A stretch of 64,000 nucleotides of DNA. Origin: Clostridiaceae bacterium. GTDB lineage: Bacteria > Bacillota > Clostridia > DSM-8532. Shown here piece after piece: positions 28,711-41,434 of the stretch. The notes beneath the pieces were generated by a model. That model was given only the letters and a program-made list of their open reading frames with translations. It was not told the origin of the DNA and made no database searches. Both the position numbers and the translations under genes were made by a program. Each line of letters opens with the position of its first letter. Positions within the stretch are counted from its first letter, which is position 1. The stretch is from positions 1-64,000 of the forward strand of contig JAAYFU010000007.1 in assembly GCA_012728095.1 (NCBI GenBank). Reading direction: 5' to 3'.

Positions 28711-30369
28711 TTATTCACTGAATATTGAGCCTCCCATAAACTCACGCAAAATTGAATTTGCCGGTACAAGATCGTTGGGCGCCGATACAAAATAACTCAA
28801 AAATTCAATAAGCCTTCGGGCCTCTGCATACTGAGGCATATCATTGGTTATTTCATAAAGCAACGGAAGCGCCAGAGGCTTTAACATCGGAAGTTCATAA
28901 ATCAAGGAAGAATTAAACATTGCATCTGCATTTTCCTGGAACGGAAAGATGTTTCTCTCTTCTCCTTTTCTAACGCTGGGCCACATCTCAATTGTTCTTG
29001 GCGCAGACGTGCCTCTGTACCTGTTGTCCCTGACCATACGCCTGATAAGTCTTAAATCAGTGGTAGGAATTCGGTTATGCCTGTCAATTCGCATGGAAGT
29101 AATAGCGCTGATATATATATTGAATTTATTCTCCTGTTTTACTTCACTGGTAAGCCTGGGATTCAAACAATGAATGCCCTCGATCACCAATACCTCTCCC
29201 TCAGACATTTTAAGCCTTCTGCCCCTATATTCTCTCATACCTGTTTGAAAATTAAAGTAGGGAATTTCAACCTCGCCGCCATTAATCAATGTATTTATGT
29301 GTTGGTTAAAAAGATGAAGATCTACTGCTTCCAAAGCCTCATAGTCAGGTTTTCCCTCTTCGTCCAATGGGGTTTTGCACTTTTCCACAAAATAATCATC
29401 CACTGAAATATTAAGAGGTTTTAAACCATTAACCCTAAGCTGGATGGACAATCTTTGGGCAAAAGTTGTTTTCCCTGATGATGAAGGACCGGCAATCATG
29501 ATTACTCTCTTTTGAGGCTGCTGATGTTTTATCAAATCAGCGATCTCAGCAATTTTTTTCTCGTGTAATGCTTCGGCCACCAGAACGAGATTTTTAAGGC
29601 CGCCGCTTTTTATCGCATAATTTAGCTTTCCTACATCCCCTACTCCGAGTATGCTGATCCATTCGCCGTACTCGGTAAAAATATTGAAAAGTTTTCTCGG
29701 AATGGGTACGTCCGGCAATACATTGGGGTTCTCTTTCTTCGGCAGAATCAATACAATACCGCCGTTATGGGCTTCTACTGCAAAAAGTTTAAGATAGCCG
29801 GAACTCGGTACCATGTAACCATAGAAATAATCTTCTATATCTTCAAATCTGTAAAGTGAAACATAATCTTTCTCGCGGTTTTCTATAGCTCTGTATTTAT
29901 CTCTGCGCCCTTTCTCCAGGAATAGTCTTCTCGCCTCATCAATAGAAACAGTCACTTTGACAAAAGGTATATCCTTTTCGACCAGTTCTCTCATCCGCTT
30001 TTCAATCTTTTTTGCATCATCCGGGGTTACCTGGCAATCCAGAATCTCAAAGTATATGCCCCGGCTGACCGAATGGCGAATCTGTAATTCTAATCCTGGA
30101 AACAAATCATTTACTGCTTTTAATAAAAGAAATTTTAGGCCTCGTTCATATATCCTGATTCCGTCTTCGCACGTCAAGTCTACAAAACTTATATCGCAAT
30201 CCTGTTCCAGGCGGTATGTCAGTTCCTTTATTTCATTATTTATCAAAGCTGCCACGATAATAGAATCCTTTTTCCCTTTTAAACCTTTAACAAGGTCTTC
30301 TATTTTTGTACCTTTTTTAACTGTCATATCATTACCGTTTAATTTTATGCATAATTCATTTTCAGTCAT
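28711..30369 (-). CDS. Nucleoside (uridine) kinase-like protein with N-terminal TGS and ThrRS-editing-like (SAD) region
   Basis: P-loop IAGPSSSGKTTFAQRLSIQL, DDYF; N-terminus aligns by eye with the TGS and second additional domain of the thrS product. Confidence 0.85.
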   Translation of the reverse strand: MTENELCIKLNGNDMTVKKGTKIEDLVKGLKGKKDSIIVAALINNEIKELTYRLEQDCDISFVDLTCEDGIRIYERGLKFLLLKAVNDLFPGLELQIRHSVSRGIYFEILDCQVTPDDAKKIEKRMRELVEKDIPFVKVTVSIDEARRLFLEKGRRDKYRAIENREKDYVSLYRFEDIEDYFYGYMVPSSGYLKLFAVEAHNGGIVLILPKKENPNVLPDVPIPRKLFNIFTEYGEWISILGVGDVGKLNYAIKSGGLKNLVLVAEALHEKKIAEIADLIKHQQPQKRVIMIAGPSSSGKTTFAQRLSIQLRVNGLKPLNISVDDYFVEKCKTPLDEEGKPDYEALEAVDLHLFNQHINTLINGGEVEIPYFNFQTGMREYRGRRLKMSEGEVLVIEGIHCLNPRLTSEVKQENKFNIYISAITSMRIDRHNRIPTTDLRLIRRMVRDNRYRGTSAPRTIEMWPSVRKGEERNIFPFQENADAMFNSSLIYELPMLKPLALPLLYEITNDMPQYAEARRLIEFLSYFVSAPNDLVPANSILREFMGGSIFSE

Positions 30370-30592
30370 AGAAACAGATTACCTCCCCCATGCTTCAGGT
30401 TAGTTCCATTATCCTATATTTACCCATATTCATCAAGTTTTTAAGATTTTGCAATAATATTATGCTCAAATAGTATGTCCAAAGTATTGTATTCCCTGCG
30501 GCAGTTTATAAAAAAACATGAACTATACAGAGTGTATTATTAATTTTATTTATTTTCACGGAGTAATGTCCTCACAAGTTAATACGCTTGTA

Positions 30593-30600
30593 CATATTAT
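30593..30600 (+). promoter_or_regulatory. Possible sporulation sigma-E/K-like -10 (CATATTAT) upstream of cotJABC
   Basis: Weak motif match only. Confidence 0.25.
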
Positions 30601-30633
30601 GTAAAAGAAACAAGCAAGGAGGCAAAACCTGGA

Positions 30634-30822
30634 ATGGATAATCTCAACATAGCAACAGTTTATACGGGAAACAATTGTACCGGCGAACCTATCATGATAC
30701 CGGTCATGCCTGTTCGGCCGGAACTTGCCCGGGCTTATGTGCCATACCAACTATACAATAAAATTTTTTCCGCACAGGAAAGCTTAAAAAAAGGAACTGT
30801 TTTCCCTGAACTAGTTAAATAA
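30634..30822 (+). CDS. cotJA: Spore coat associated protein CotJA
   Basis: MDNLNIATVYTG...RAYVPYQLYNKIFSAQESLKKGTVFPEL; precedes cotJB and cotJC. Confidence 0.88.
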   Translation: MDNLNIATVYTGNNCTGEPIMIPVMPVRPELARAYVPYQLYNKIFSAQESLKKGTVFPELVK

Positions 30823-30843
30823 TCATATAGGAGGTGTTATTAG

Positions 30844-31098
30844 GTGGATGAACAAACAACGCTTTTAGAGCAAATCATGGCTTACGATTTTGCTCTGTAT
30901 GATTTACAACTGTTTTTAAATACACATCCTTCAGATACGAACGCACTTCGAGACTATAAAATGGCCCTGGAACAATCCGAAAATTTAAGACGTCAGTACC
31001 AAAGCAAATACGGCCCTCTGACCGCCAGATATTTGCCGAATACAACCTGCTGGCAGTGGATTAACGATCCTTGGCCATGGAATAATAAGGAGGTATAA
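30844..31098 (+). CDS. cotJB: Spore coat protein CotJB
   Basis: QIMAYDFALYDLQLFLNTHPSDTNALRDYK...YGPLT; context. Confidence 0.9.
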   Translation: MDEQTTLLEQIMAYDFALYDLQLFLNTHPSDTNALRDYKMALEQSENLRRQYQSKYGPLTARYLPNTTCWQWINDPWPWNNKEV

Positions 31099-31101
31099 GA
31101 A

Positions 31102-31674
31102 ATGTGGTTTTATGATAAGAAAACTCAGTATCCTATTAAAATAAAAAAACCGGACCCCAGAATGGCAATTGCAATTCTTACACAGTATGGCGGTCCCAAT
31201 GGCGAATTAGCAGCATCCCTGCGCTATCTGAGCCAAAGGTTCTCAATGCCTACCAAAGAAGCAAAAGCGACATTGAATGATATAGGCACCGAAGAACTTG
31301 CTCACCTCGAGATGATAGGCACAATGGTCCATCAACTGATGGATAAGGTTCCTCCGAAGGAACTCGAAAAACTGCATGTTGATACAAATTATGTTATCCA
31401 CGGAAGAGCTGTTTATCCTTCCGATTCCAACGGTGTCCCCTTCACCGCAGCCTATATTGAATCAATGGAAGATCCTATAGCGAACCTCAACGAGGATCTT
31501 GCTGCGGAGGAAAAAGCCCGTGCTACATATGACTACCTTATAAGTATAGCGGATGATCCCGATGTAATAGATCCCCTTCGCTTCTTAAGAGAACGCGAAG
31601 TGGTACATTATCAACGATTTGGCGAAACCCTGAGAATAGTCCGGGAGACCATGGGCAAGAAAAAATATTACTAA
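31102..31674 (+). CDS. cotJC: Spore coat CotJC, manganese catalase family
   Basis: MWFYDKKTQYPIKIKKPDPRMAIAILTQYGGPNGELAASLRYLSQR; Mn-ligand-type EELAHLE. Confidence 0.93.
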   Translation: MWFYDKKTQYPIKIKKPDPRMAIAILTQYGGPNGELAASLRYLSQRFSMPTKEAKATLNDIGTEELAHLEMIGTMVHQLMDKVPPKELEKLHVDTNYVIHGRAVYPSDSNGVPFTAAYIESMEDPIANLNEDLAAEEKARATYDYLISIADDPDVIDPLRFLREREVVHYQRFGETLRIVRETMGKKKYY

Positions 31675-31732
31675 AGATAAAGATTATTGCTTATGCTGTG
31701 CACTTATACCTCCATATTTTTCCCCTTCACAT

Positions 31733-31764
31733 AGAATAAACCAGTGTTTAAACTGGTTTATTCT
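31733..31764. terminator. Palindromic (possibly bidirectional) terminator AGAATAAACCAGTGTTTAAACTGGTTTATTCT
   Basis: Near-perfect inverted repeat between cotJC and the downstream minus-strand material. Confidence 0.7.
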
Positions 31765-31778
31765 ATATTAGTTGCAAT

Positions 31779-31916
31779 TTATTCCTCAAAGAACCTCATC
31801 AATTCTTCATTGAATCTATCCCGCTCATCGTAAAATAATTCATGACTGCTGTATTGGAACGGTATAAGTTTCGAATTTTCATATATTGGCTCTGTACCTG
31901 GTAAAGTTGAAAAGGA
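31779..31916 (-). pseudogene. Possible C-terminal remnant of an alpha/beta-hydrolase
   Basis: Open minus-strand frame ...FSTLPGTEPIYENSKLIPFQYSSHELFYDERDRFNEELMRFFEE-stop with no intact upstream gene; resembles alpha/beta-hydrolase C-termini. Confidence 0.4.
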
Positions 31917-31930
31917 CAAGCAAAAGAATT

Positions 31931-32665
31931 TTATATAGCCAGCTTATATCCATATGTTTTAAGCCACTTTCGTTTTTCCTTGTAGCATGGCAGGACAGAC
32001 TCCACAAGTAACCAAAAGTCTTTTGAGTGGTTCATTATCTTTAAGTGGCATAATTCGTGTACGACCACATAATCAATAATATCGACCGGAGCCATGACTA
32101 ATCTCCAGTTTAAATTTATATTGCCCTTTACACTGCAGCTTCCCCACCTGGTTTTCTGGTCTTTAATGACAACTTTACAGGGAGTGGCATTTAACTTCAA
32201 TGAATACTTTTCTATTCTGTCGTTTACAATTTCAGAGAAGTATTGCCTGTACCATTTTATTAATGTTTCTTTTACTGCCTGCTTCCTTGATTCTTTAGTT
32301 AAACTTTGGGATATGTACACTGATATTGTATCATTCTGTATACACACTTCAGGCCTGGTTATATCCCTGTCCACGACTTTCAGGATATATTCTTTGCCTA
32401 GGTATAATAGTTTCTCACCGCTTACAAACTTCCTGGGTACAATATTTAAGTTCATTTCTCTTACTTTGTATATTTTGTTGATAATCCAGTCAGCTTTTCC
32501 CCGTATTGCTTCCTCAATCTGTTTTTTACCAAGGCGCAAAGGAACTGATACCTTTACTTCACCGTTCTTATCAATTTTTAACCCTATTGTTTTTCTATTG
32601 CTTCTGGTCAAAGTATAAAAAATCTTAGTATTTTTATATTCAATAAAATATTTTTCAGTTTTCAT
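31931..32665 (-). CDS. YgjP-like (DUF45) zinc metallopeptidase
   Basis: KTRWGSCSVKGNINLNWRLVMAPVDIIDYVVVHELCHLKIMNHSKDFW. Confidence 0.93.
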   Translation of the reverse strand: MKTEKYFIEYKNTKIFYTLTRSNRKTIGLKIDKNGEVKVSVPLRLGKKQIEEAIRGKADWIINKIYKVREMNLNIVPRKFVSGEKLLYLGKEYILKVVDRDITRPEVCIQNDTISVYISQSLTKESRKQAVKETLIKWYRQYFSEIVNDRIEKYSLKLNATPCKVVIKDQKTRWGSCSVKGNINLNWRLVMAPVDIIDYVVVHELCHLKIMNHSKDFWLLVESVLPCYKEKRKWLKTYGYKLAI

Positions 32666-33015
32666 CTCATCACTCGCTTAATACATACACCATTAAATCA
32701 TTAAAGGAATTCTTCACCCTATCAATTTACTGATGGCCATTATTATATCATGATTTCTGGGGAAGCAAAAATCATTATATAACAAAACCTGTACAACCAC
32801 ACGGTAAGTTCCACGCATAGACGTTATTTCAACAAACTTGCGCCCCGAGAACAGGTATATCAGGCAGAACAAACATACTATGCAAGTAATGTCTGTTCCA
32901 TATAGGCCATACTCCACTTGTATTTATCGCTTGTTTTAATTATGCATTCATGGTCTAATCCTTTTGGCCAAATGATACTTGGCAGGCTATGGTTTTATTG
33001 AAATTAAGTATAAGT

Positions 33016-33813
33016 TCATTCCGGCCGTATTCCTAACAGTATGGCGGCATTATTATAAAATATGGATTCCTCTTCGTCTTTTTCCAGGCAAAGCTCTTTA
33101 ATTCTTTCCACTTCTTCCCCCTGACTTTTCCATGGGGAATCCGAGCCGAAAACGATTTTTTTATATCCATGATTCCTGATGATTCTTTGCTTCTGCTCTT
33201 TATCCATATATCCCAGACAAAATGATGTATCAAAATATATATCCCTTCCTACAAGATACTTTTCGACATCGTCCCAATACCTGAAACCTCCCATATGGGC
33301 AGCAATAATGGTCCCCCCCTTGAAACGCCTGACTATTTTTTCAAGTCTTTCAGGAGTACAATGAAATGGAGGTATGTATCCAAGATCTTCCCCTGCGTGG
33401 AATATTATAATCAGACCTAATTCAAACGCCTTCTCATATATCGGATACAAAGCCTCATCATCCACATAAAAGTCCTGGTATTCGGGATGAAATTTAATCC
33501 CCTTTAATCCAAGCTCTTTAATTCTCTTAATCTCATTCTTCCAGTTCTTATATTCGGGATGAATACTTCCGAATGCTATTATATTATCCTTCTGGATTTC
33601 AGCCGCCCAACTGTTTATTGTCTCGGTCTGTGACGGTTTTGTCGCTATATTCAACACCACTGAATAAGTTATTTTATTTAGAGCCATTGATTCTTTCAAG
33701 GCACTTACAGTCCCGTTTATATATGCGGGAATATTTGCCTTTTTGGCTAAAACCGGAATAGCGACGCCGGCAAGCTCATCGGTAAAACAATGGGTATGAA
33801 AATCAATAACCAT
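33016..33813 (-). CDS. Amidohydrolase family (metal-dependent TIM-barrel hydrolase)
   Basis: MVIDFHTHCFTDEL; LKGIKFHPEYQDF; VFGSDSPW. Confidence 0.88.
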   Translation of the reverse strand: MVIDFHTHCFTDELAGVAIPVLAKKANIPAYINGTVSALKESMALNKITYSVVLNIATKPSQTETINSWAAEIQKDNIIAFGSIHPEYKNWKNEIKRIKELGLKGIKFHPEYQDFYVDDEALYPIYEKAFELGLIIIFHAGEDLGYIPPFHCTPERLEKIVRRFKGGTIIAAHMGGFRYWDDVEKYLVGRDIYFDTSFCLGYMDKEQKQRIIRNHGYKKIVFGSDSPWKSQGEEVERIKELCLEKDEEESIFYNNAAILLGIRPE

Positions 33814-33866
33814 GATTATCCCCTCACTTTTTATCAGTTCTATAATAGCATAAAGAATCGTTCTTT

Positions 33867-34643
33867 GTGGACAATAATACTGACATAAATTATTACAGGG
33901 AAGTGAAACAAGTTTTGAATGAAGGCCTTGTTGTATTTGTTAGGTCCATTATCGCGTTCTTTTCGCTTTTGATTTTCACCAGAATAATCGGAAAAGAACA
34001 AATAAGCCAGCTTACATTTTTTGATTATGTATTGGGTATTACCATCGGTTCAATCGCTGCATCGCTGACCACTGATTTATCAAGCAGAGCGTGGCCCCAT
34101 TGGGTAGGGCTTATAACCTGGGCTGTTTTGGGTTACTTAATGGAGATTGTAACCCTGAAATGGAGGTATGCCTCAAAGGTTCTGGAAGGAGAACCGGTCA
34201 TCGTGATCATGAACGGCAAAATAATGGAGAAGGCATTAAAAAAAGCTAAATACAGGATTTCGGATATCCTTGAACTTATGAGGAACCAGGGTGTATTTGA
34301 CCCCAACGAAGTGGATTTTGCAATAATTGAGTCCAACGGGCAACTCTCGATATTAAAAAAGGCTGAACACTTACCGGTAACCCGAAAGGACATGAATATT
34401 CCTGTTCAAAACCCAGGTATAAGTACAGAACTGGTTTATGACGGCATGCTTATAGAAGAAAACTTAAGGCAGCTTAACAAGGACAAAGCCTGGCTTATGA
34501 ATGAACTAAAGGCACATGGTATAAACGACATATCTGAGGTTTTTTTAGTAACCTTGAACCCCGAAGGCAGCATTTATATTGATAAATACGATGACCATAT
34601 CACAAAGATCACAGATATAGGCGACTATAAAGGACCGTTTTAG
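33867..34643 (+). CDS. DUF421 (YetF-like) membrane protein
   Basis: RSIIAFFSLLIFTRIIGKEQISQLTFFDYVLGITIGSIAASLTTD; GTG start uncertain, TTG at 33915 has a better RBS. Confidence 0.88.
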   Translation: MDNNTDINYYREVKQVLNEGLVVFVRSIIAFFSLLIFTRIIGKEQISQLTFFDYVLGITIGSIAASLTTDLSSRAWPHWVGLITWAVLGYLMEIVTLKWRYASKVLEGEPVIVIMNGKIMEKALKKAKYRISDILELMRNQGVFDPNEVDFAIIESNGQLSILKKAEHLPVTRKDMNIPVQNPGISTELVYDGMLIEENLRQLNKDKAWLMNELKAHGINDISEVFLVTLNPEGSIYIDKYDDHITKITDIGDYKGPF

Positions 34644-34654
34644 GAGGAGATCAA

Positions 34655-35020
34655 TTGAGAAGACTACTTGTAATTGCAATACCCTTAGTTACAATAATTT
34701 TATTTCTTGCTGTGATGTTAAGCGGTAATTTTTTAAAACAGCCATTAGGAAAGGATGACGACATACCGGGATTGATTGAAACTCTGATCAAAGACATCCA
34801 GGACGAGCAATGGGATAAGGTAAACCAAAAAGCCGAGGAATTGAACAATGCATGGGGAAAAGTAGTAAACAGGATTCAGTTCAGCGCCGAGAGAAATGAA
34901 ATAAATAACCTCAGCGTTGCTCTGGCTCGCTTCAAAGGAGCAATCCTTGAGAAAGACCGAACATCGGCGATTATGGAGCTAAAAGAAGCATATGAACATT
35001 GGAACCAGTTGTGCCAGTGA
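34655..35020 (+). CDS. DUF4363-like small membrane-anchored protein
   Basis: Single N-terminal TM; follows the DUF421 gene closely (TTG start with GGAGG RBS). Confidence 0.7.
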   Translation: MRRLLVIAIPLVTIILFLAVMLSGNFLKQPLGKDDDIPGLIETLIKDIQDEQWDKVNQKAEELNNAWGKVVNRIQFSAERNEINNLSVALARFKGAILEKDRTSAIMELKEAYEHWNQLCQ

Positions 35021-35203
35021 TAATCTGTCTTATCCATATGCATTTTAATTCATCACCGGTTATATCCTGAAATCCGGAAAGATAAGTCAAGCTACTATAA
35101 ATAAACCGGCAGATGATCCCGAAGACCACCTGCCGGAAAATACATCTGATTTATTTTTCTTTGTTCTGCTCCAACAATTTGGCACAGAACTTTTTCTTAT
35201 AAA

Positions 35204-38806
<3,603 letters not shown>

Positions 38807-38926
38807 TTATATAGCAGTCCAGAGTTTATTATATCACATTTTTAACTGCTAACAAGTAAAAAATCGTCAATTTATAATCAATCTTGTTCACGGTTAATGA
38901 AACCTCGTCTTCATCAAATTATTGTT

Positions 38927-39865
38927 TCAAAAAAACTTTTTAAATTGCCTGGTTTTCTTTTTAAAGTTCTCAATGTCGGTAGCAGAAAGTGAATTTAACG
39001 TAGTTTGTACGCTATTTATAGCCAGCATATTGGCTATTCCTTTTTCCAGACGACTCAGTAATTCATCAAGGTTATCCCCGTCGTCCGGAAATGTAACACC
39101 AAACAAACAAAACTTTTTATGTATACCCACTTTCTTTGATTCATTTTTGAATGCATTCCTGAATTTTTCTTCCAGCAGCGGCACATTTGCTTTCTCAACA
39201 AATGGGAAAGCGCCAATAAATGTATCATCATCTATTGATAATATCTTGTCGATATCCCTGATAAATTTTTTACTGGTATTGATTATTGAACTGACAACCT
39301 CAGGCTCATGTCCGCTTAAATGTGCCAGAATAAACGAAATGGAATAGTTTCCTCTTATGGCTCTCTTAAGTTCAAAATTTAAAGACTCCTTTACACTGAT
39401 ATTTTCATGAATCAAACCGGATAAATCAGTTTCTTTTTCCTGCTTGTTTATAGTTTCATAGTATTTGGCCATCTTGTCCTGTATGGCTTTAACATAGTTC
39501 TCGGAATTTTTAGTGAGGAACAGTATATCTTTAACACCTAGTTTAAGGGCAGTATTCACAGTTTCATACGTATCCTTATAAACCAGGGCTAAGACAGGAA
39601 CCGATGGATACCTGTTCCTGAGATACTCCACTACATCATTTAAGGCAGGACTGTTTTCATCAACAATTTCGGTGATAAACAGGACAATGTAATCGCCATA
39701 AGCATCAAGCTTTATGGCCAGGTCATCCTGATCCATGATCTCCAGAATGCCTATTCCGGCTTTAGCAATAGATTTCAACAGAATATTTCTGACAAAACGA
39801 CTTTTAATATGAAGAAATATGTATTTATCCATGCACGATAAGCCATCCTTTGCTTTTACTATCAA
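38927..39865 (-). CDS. Receiver-like domain plus degenerate GGDEF-like domain protein
   Basis: N-terminal REC-like fold sequence; C-terminal resembles a diguanylate cyclase but lacks a GGDEF motif (IDDDTFIGAFPF). Confidence 0.6.
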   Translation of the reverse strand: MIVKAKDGLSCMDKYIFLHIKSRFVRNILLKSIAKAGIGILEIMDQDDLAIKLDAYGDYIVLFITEIVDENSPALNDVVEYLRNRYPSVPVLALVYKDTYETVNTALKLGVKDILFLTKNSENYVKAIQDKMAKYYETINKQEKETDLSGLIHENISVKESLNFELKRAIRGNYSISFILAHLSGHEPEVVSSIINTSKKFIRDIDKILSIDDDTFIGAFPFVEKANVPLLEEKFRNAFKNESKKVGIHKKFCLFGVTFPDDGDNLDELLSRLEKGIANMLAINSVQTTLNSLSATDIENFKKKTRQFKKFF

Positions 39866-40111
39866 AACAATCCGTTATAATGAGTATATCATTAACCGAT
39901 ATTTCTTACAAACAGATACGCGGCTGATTTATACATTTTGCTGCTTTTAACTGAATTAAGGCGCAAAAATTTAAAGACCTTCCGGATTGTGTTATTATTC
40001 GCTTTATAATATAATGAATTTTGTTGAACATATGACATGTAAACATAATGGTACGATAAATTAATAAAAATATATATTCCTGACTCGACAATAAAAAATG
40101 GAGGTAGTTAT

Positions 40112-41365
40112 ATGTCAAAATTAGTCGGAAATCTAATATTCGGTCAATCAGGGGGACCAACATCCGTTATTAACGCCAGCGCAGCAGGAGTTTTCACTGA
40201 AGCCCTTAAAAGCGACTGCATTCCCAAAGTTTACGGAGCTGCATATGGTATCCGTGGAATCCTCGAAGAAAAATTCTATGACATAACACAGGAGGAGCCA
40301 AGGGAACTGGAGCTTTTAAAAACAACGCCTTCTTCGGCATTAGGCTCGGTAAGATACAAGCTTGCAGACCCTGATGTGGATGACACCGATTACAAAAGGA
40401 TTCTTGAAGTCTTTAAAAAATACGATATCCGTTATTTCTTCTATAACGGCGGAAATGACTCAATGGATACATGCAATAAAATAAGCAAATTTATGCAGAA
40501 GGCAGGATATGAATGCCGTGTAATGGGCGTTCCCAAAACCATTGATAACGACCTTTACGGAACCGACCATTGCCCGGGTTACGGCAGCGCGGCAAAATAC
40601 GTAGCTACCGCAACCATGGAAGTATATCTTGATGCTCGTGTTTATGACACTCCCATGGTCTGTGTTCTTGAAGTTATGGGAAGAAATGCCGGATGGCTTA
40701 CGGCAGCTACCGCTCTTGCCGCTTACAAGGGAGCAGGACCGGACCTTATCTACCTTCCTGAAATAGTTTTCGATATGGACAAATTTATAGCAGATTGTAA
40801 GAGGGTTTATGAGAATAATAACCATAAGCTTATCGTTGCTGTATCAGAAGGAGTTAAGGACAAAGACGGCAAGTATATTTCAGAATACGGTTCAGACCTT
40901 GCAAAAACCAAGGATTCATTCGGTCATGCCCAATTAGGCGGAACAGGGGCCGTACTTGCCAATGTATTAAAGAAAGAACTCGGCTGCAAAACCCGTGCCA
41001 TTGAGTTCTCACTGCTGCAAAGATGCGCTGCCCACTGCGCTTCCAAAACAGATGTAGAAGAAGCATTCACCGCCGGGCAGAAGGCTGTTCAATTTGCTAT
41101 AGAAGGAACCACGGATCATATGGTTGCTTATGAAAGGACTATGAAAGACGGTAAATATTCCTGCAATTACGTGCTTGTGAATCTTTCAGAAGTCGCCAAC
41201 ACAGAAAAGAAAATCCCCAGGGAATGGATTACTCCTGATGGTACGGGTCTGACACAGGAATTCATCGATTATGCTCTTCCTCTGATTCAAGGCGAATCCA
41301 GCCCTCCGATCGAGGACGGACTACCCAGATTTGCCAAGCTTAAAAAGGTTCTGGCCACAAAATAA
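40112..41365 (+). CDS. 6-phosphofructokinase, predicted pyrophosphate-dependent
   Basis: GGNDS and PKTIDND motifs; PFK fold. Confidence 0.93.
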   Translation: MSKLVGNLIFGQSGGPTSVINASAAGVFTEALKSDCIPKVYGAAYGIRGILEEKFYDITQEEPRELELLKTTPSSALGSVRYKLADPDVDDTDYKRILEVFKKYDIRYFFYNGGNDSMDTCNKISKFMQKAGYECRVMGVPKTIDNDLYGTDHCPGYGSAAKYVATATMEVYLDARVYDTPMVCVLEVMGRNAGWLTAATALAAYKGAGPDLIYLPEIVFDMDKFIADCKRVYENNNHKLIVAVSEGVKDKDGKYISEYGSDLAKTKDSFGHAQLGGTGAVLANVLKKELGCKTRAIEFSLLQRCAAHCASKTDVEEAFTAGQKAVQFAIEGTTDHMVAYERTMKDGKYSCNYVLVNLSEVANTEKKIPREWITPDGTGLTQEFIDYALPLIQGESSPPIEDGLPRFAKLKKVLATK

Positions 41366-41386
41366 ATCAGTACAAGATGCAAAAGC

Positions 41387-41416
41387 GGGGTTGTCTTAAA
41401 TGACAACCCCTTTTAT
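41387..41416 (+). terminator. Rho-independent terminator after pfk
   Basis: GGGGTTGTCTTAAATGACAACCCCTTTTATTT. Confidence 0.9.
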
Positions 41417-41434
41417 TTAATTATATATAGAATT

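Noticed and set aside
32714-32917. 67-aa minus-strand ORF
   Set aside because: No convincing RBS or family; treated only as part of a possible decay zone.
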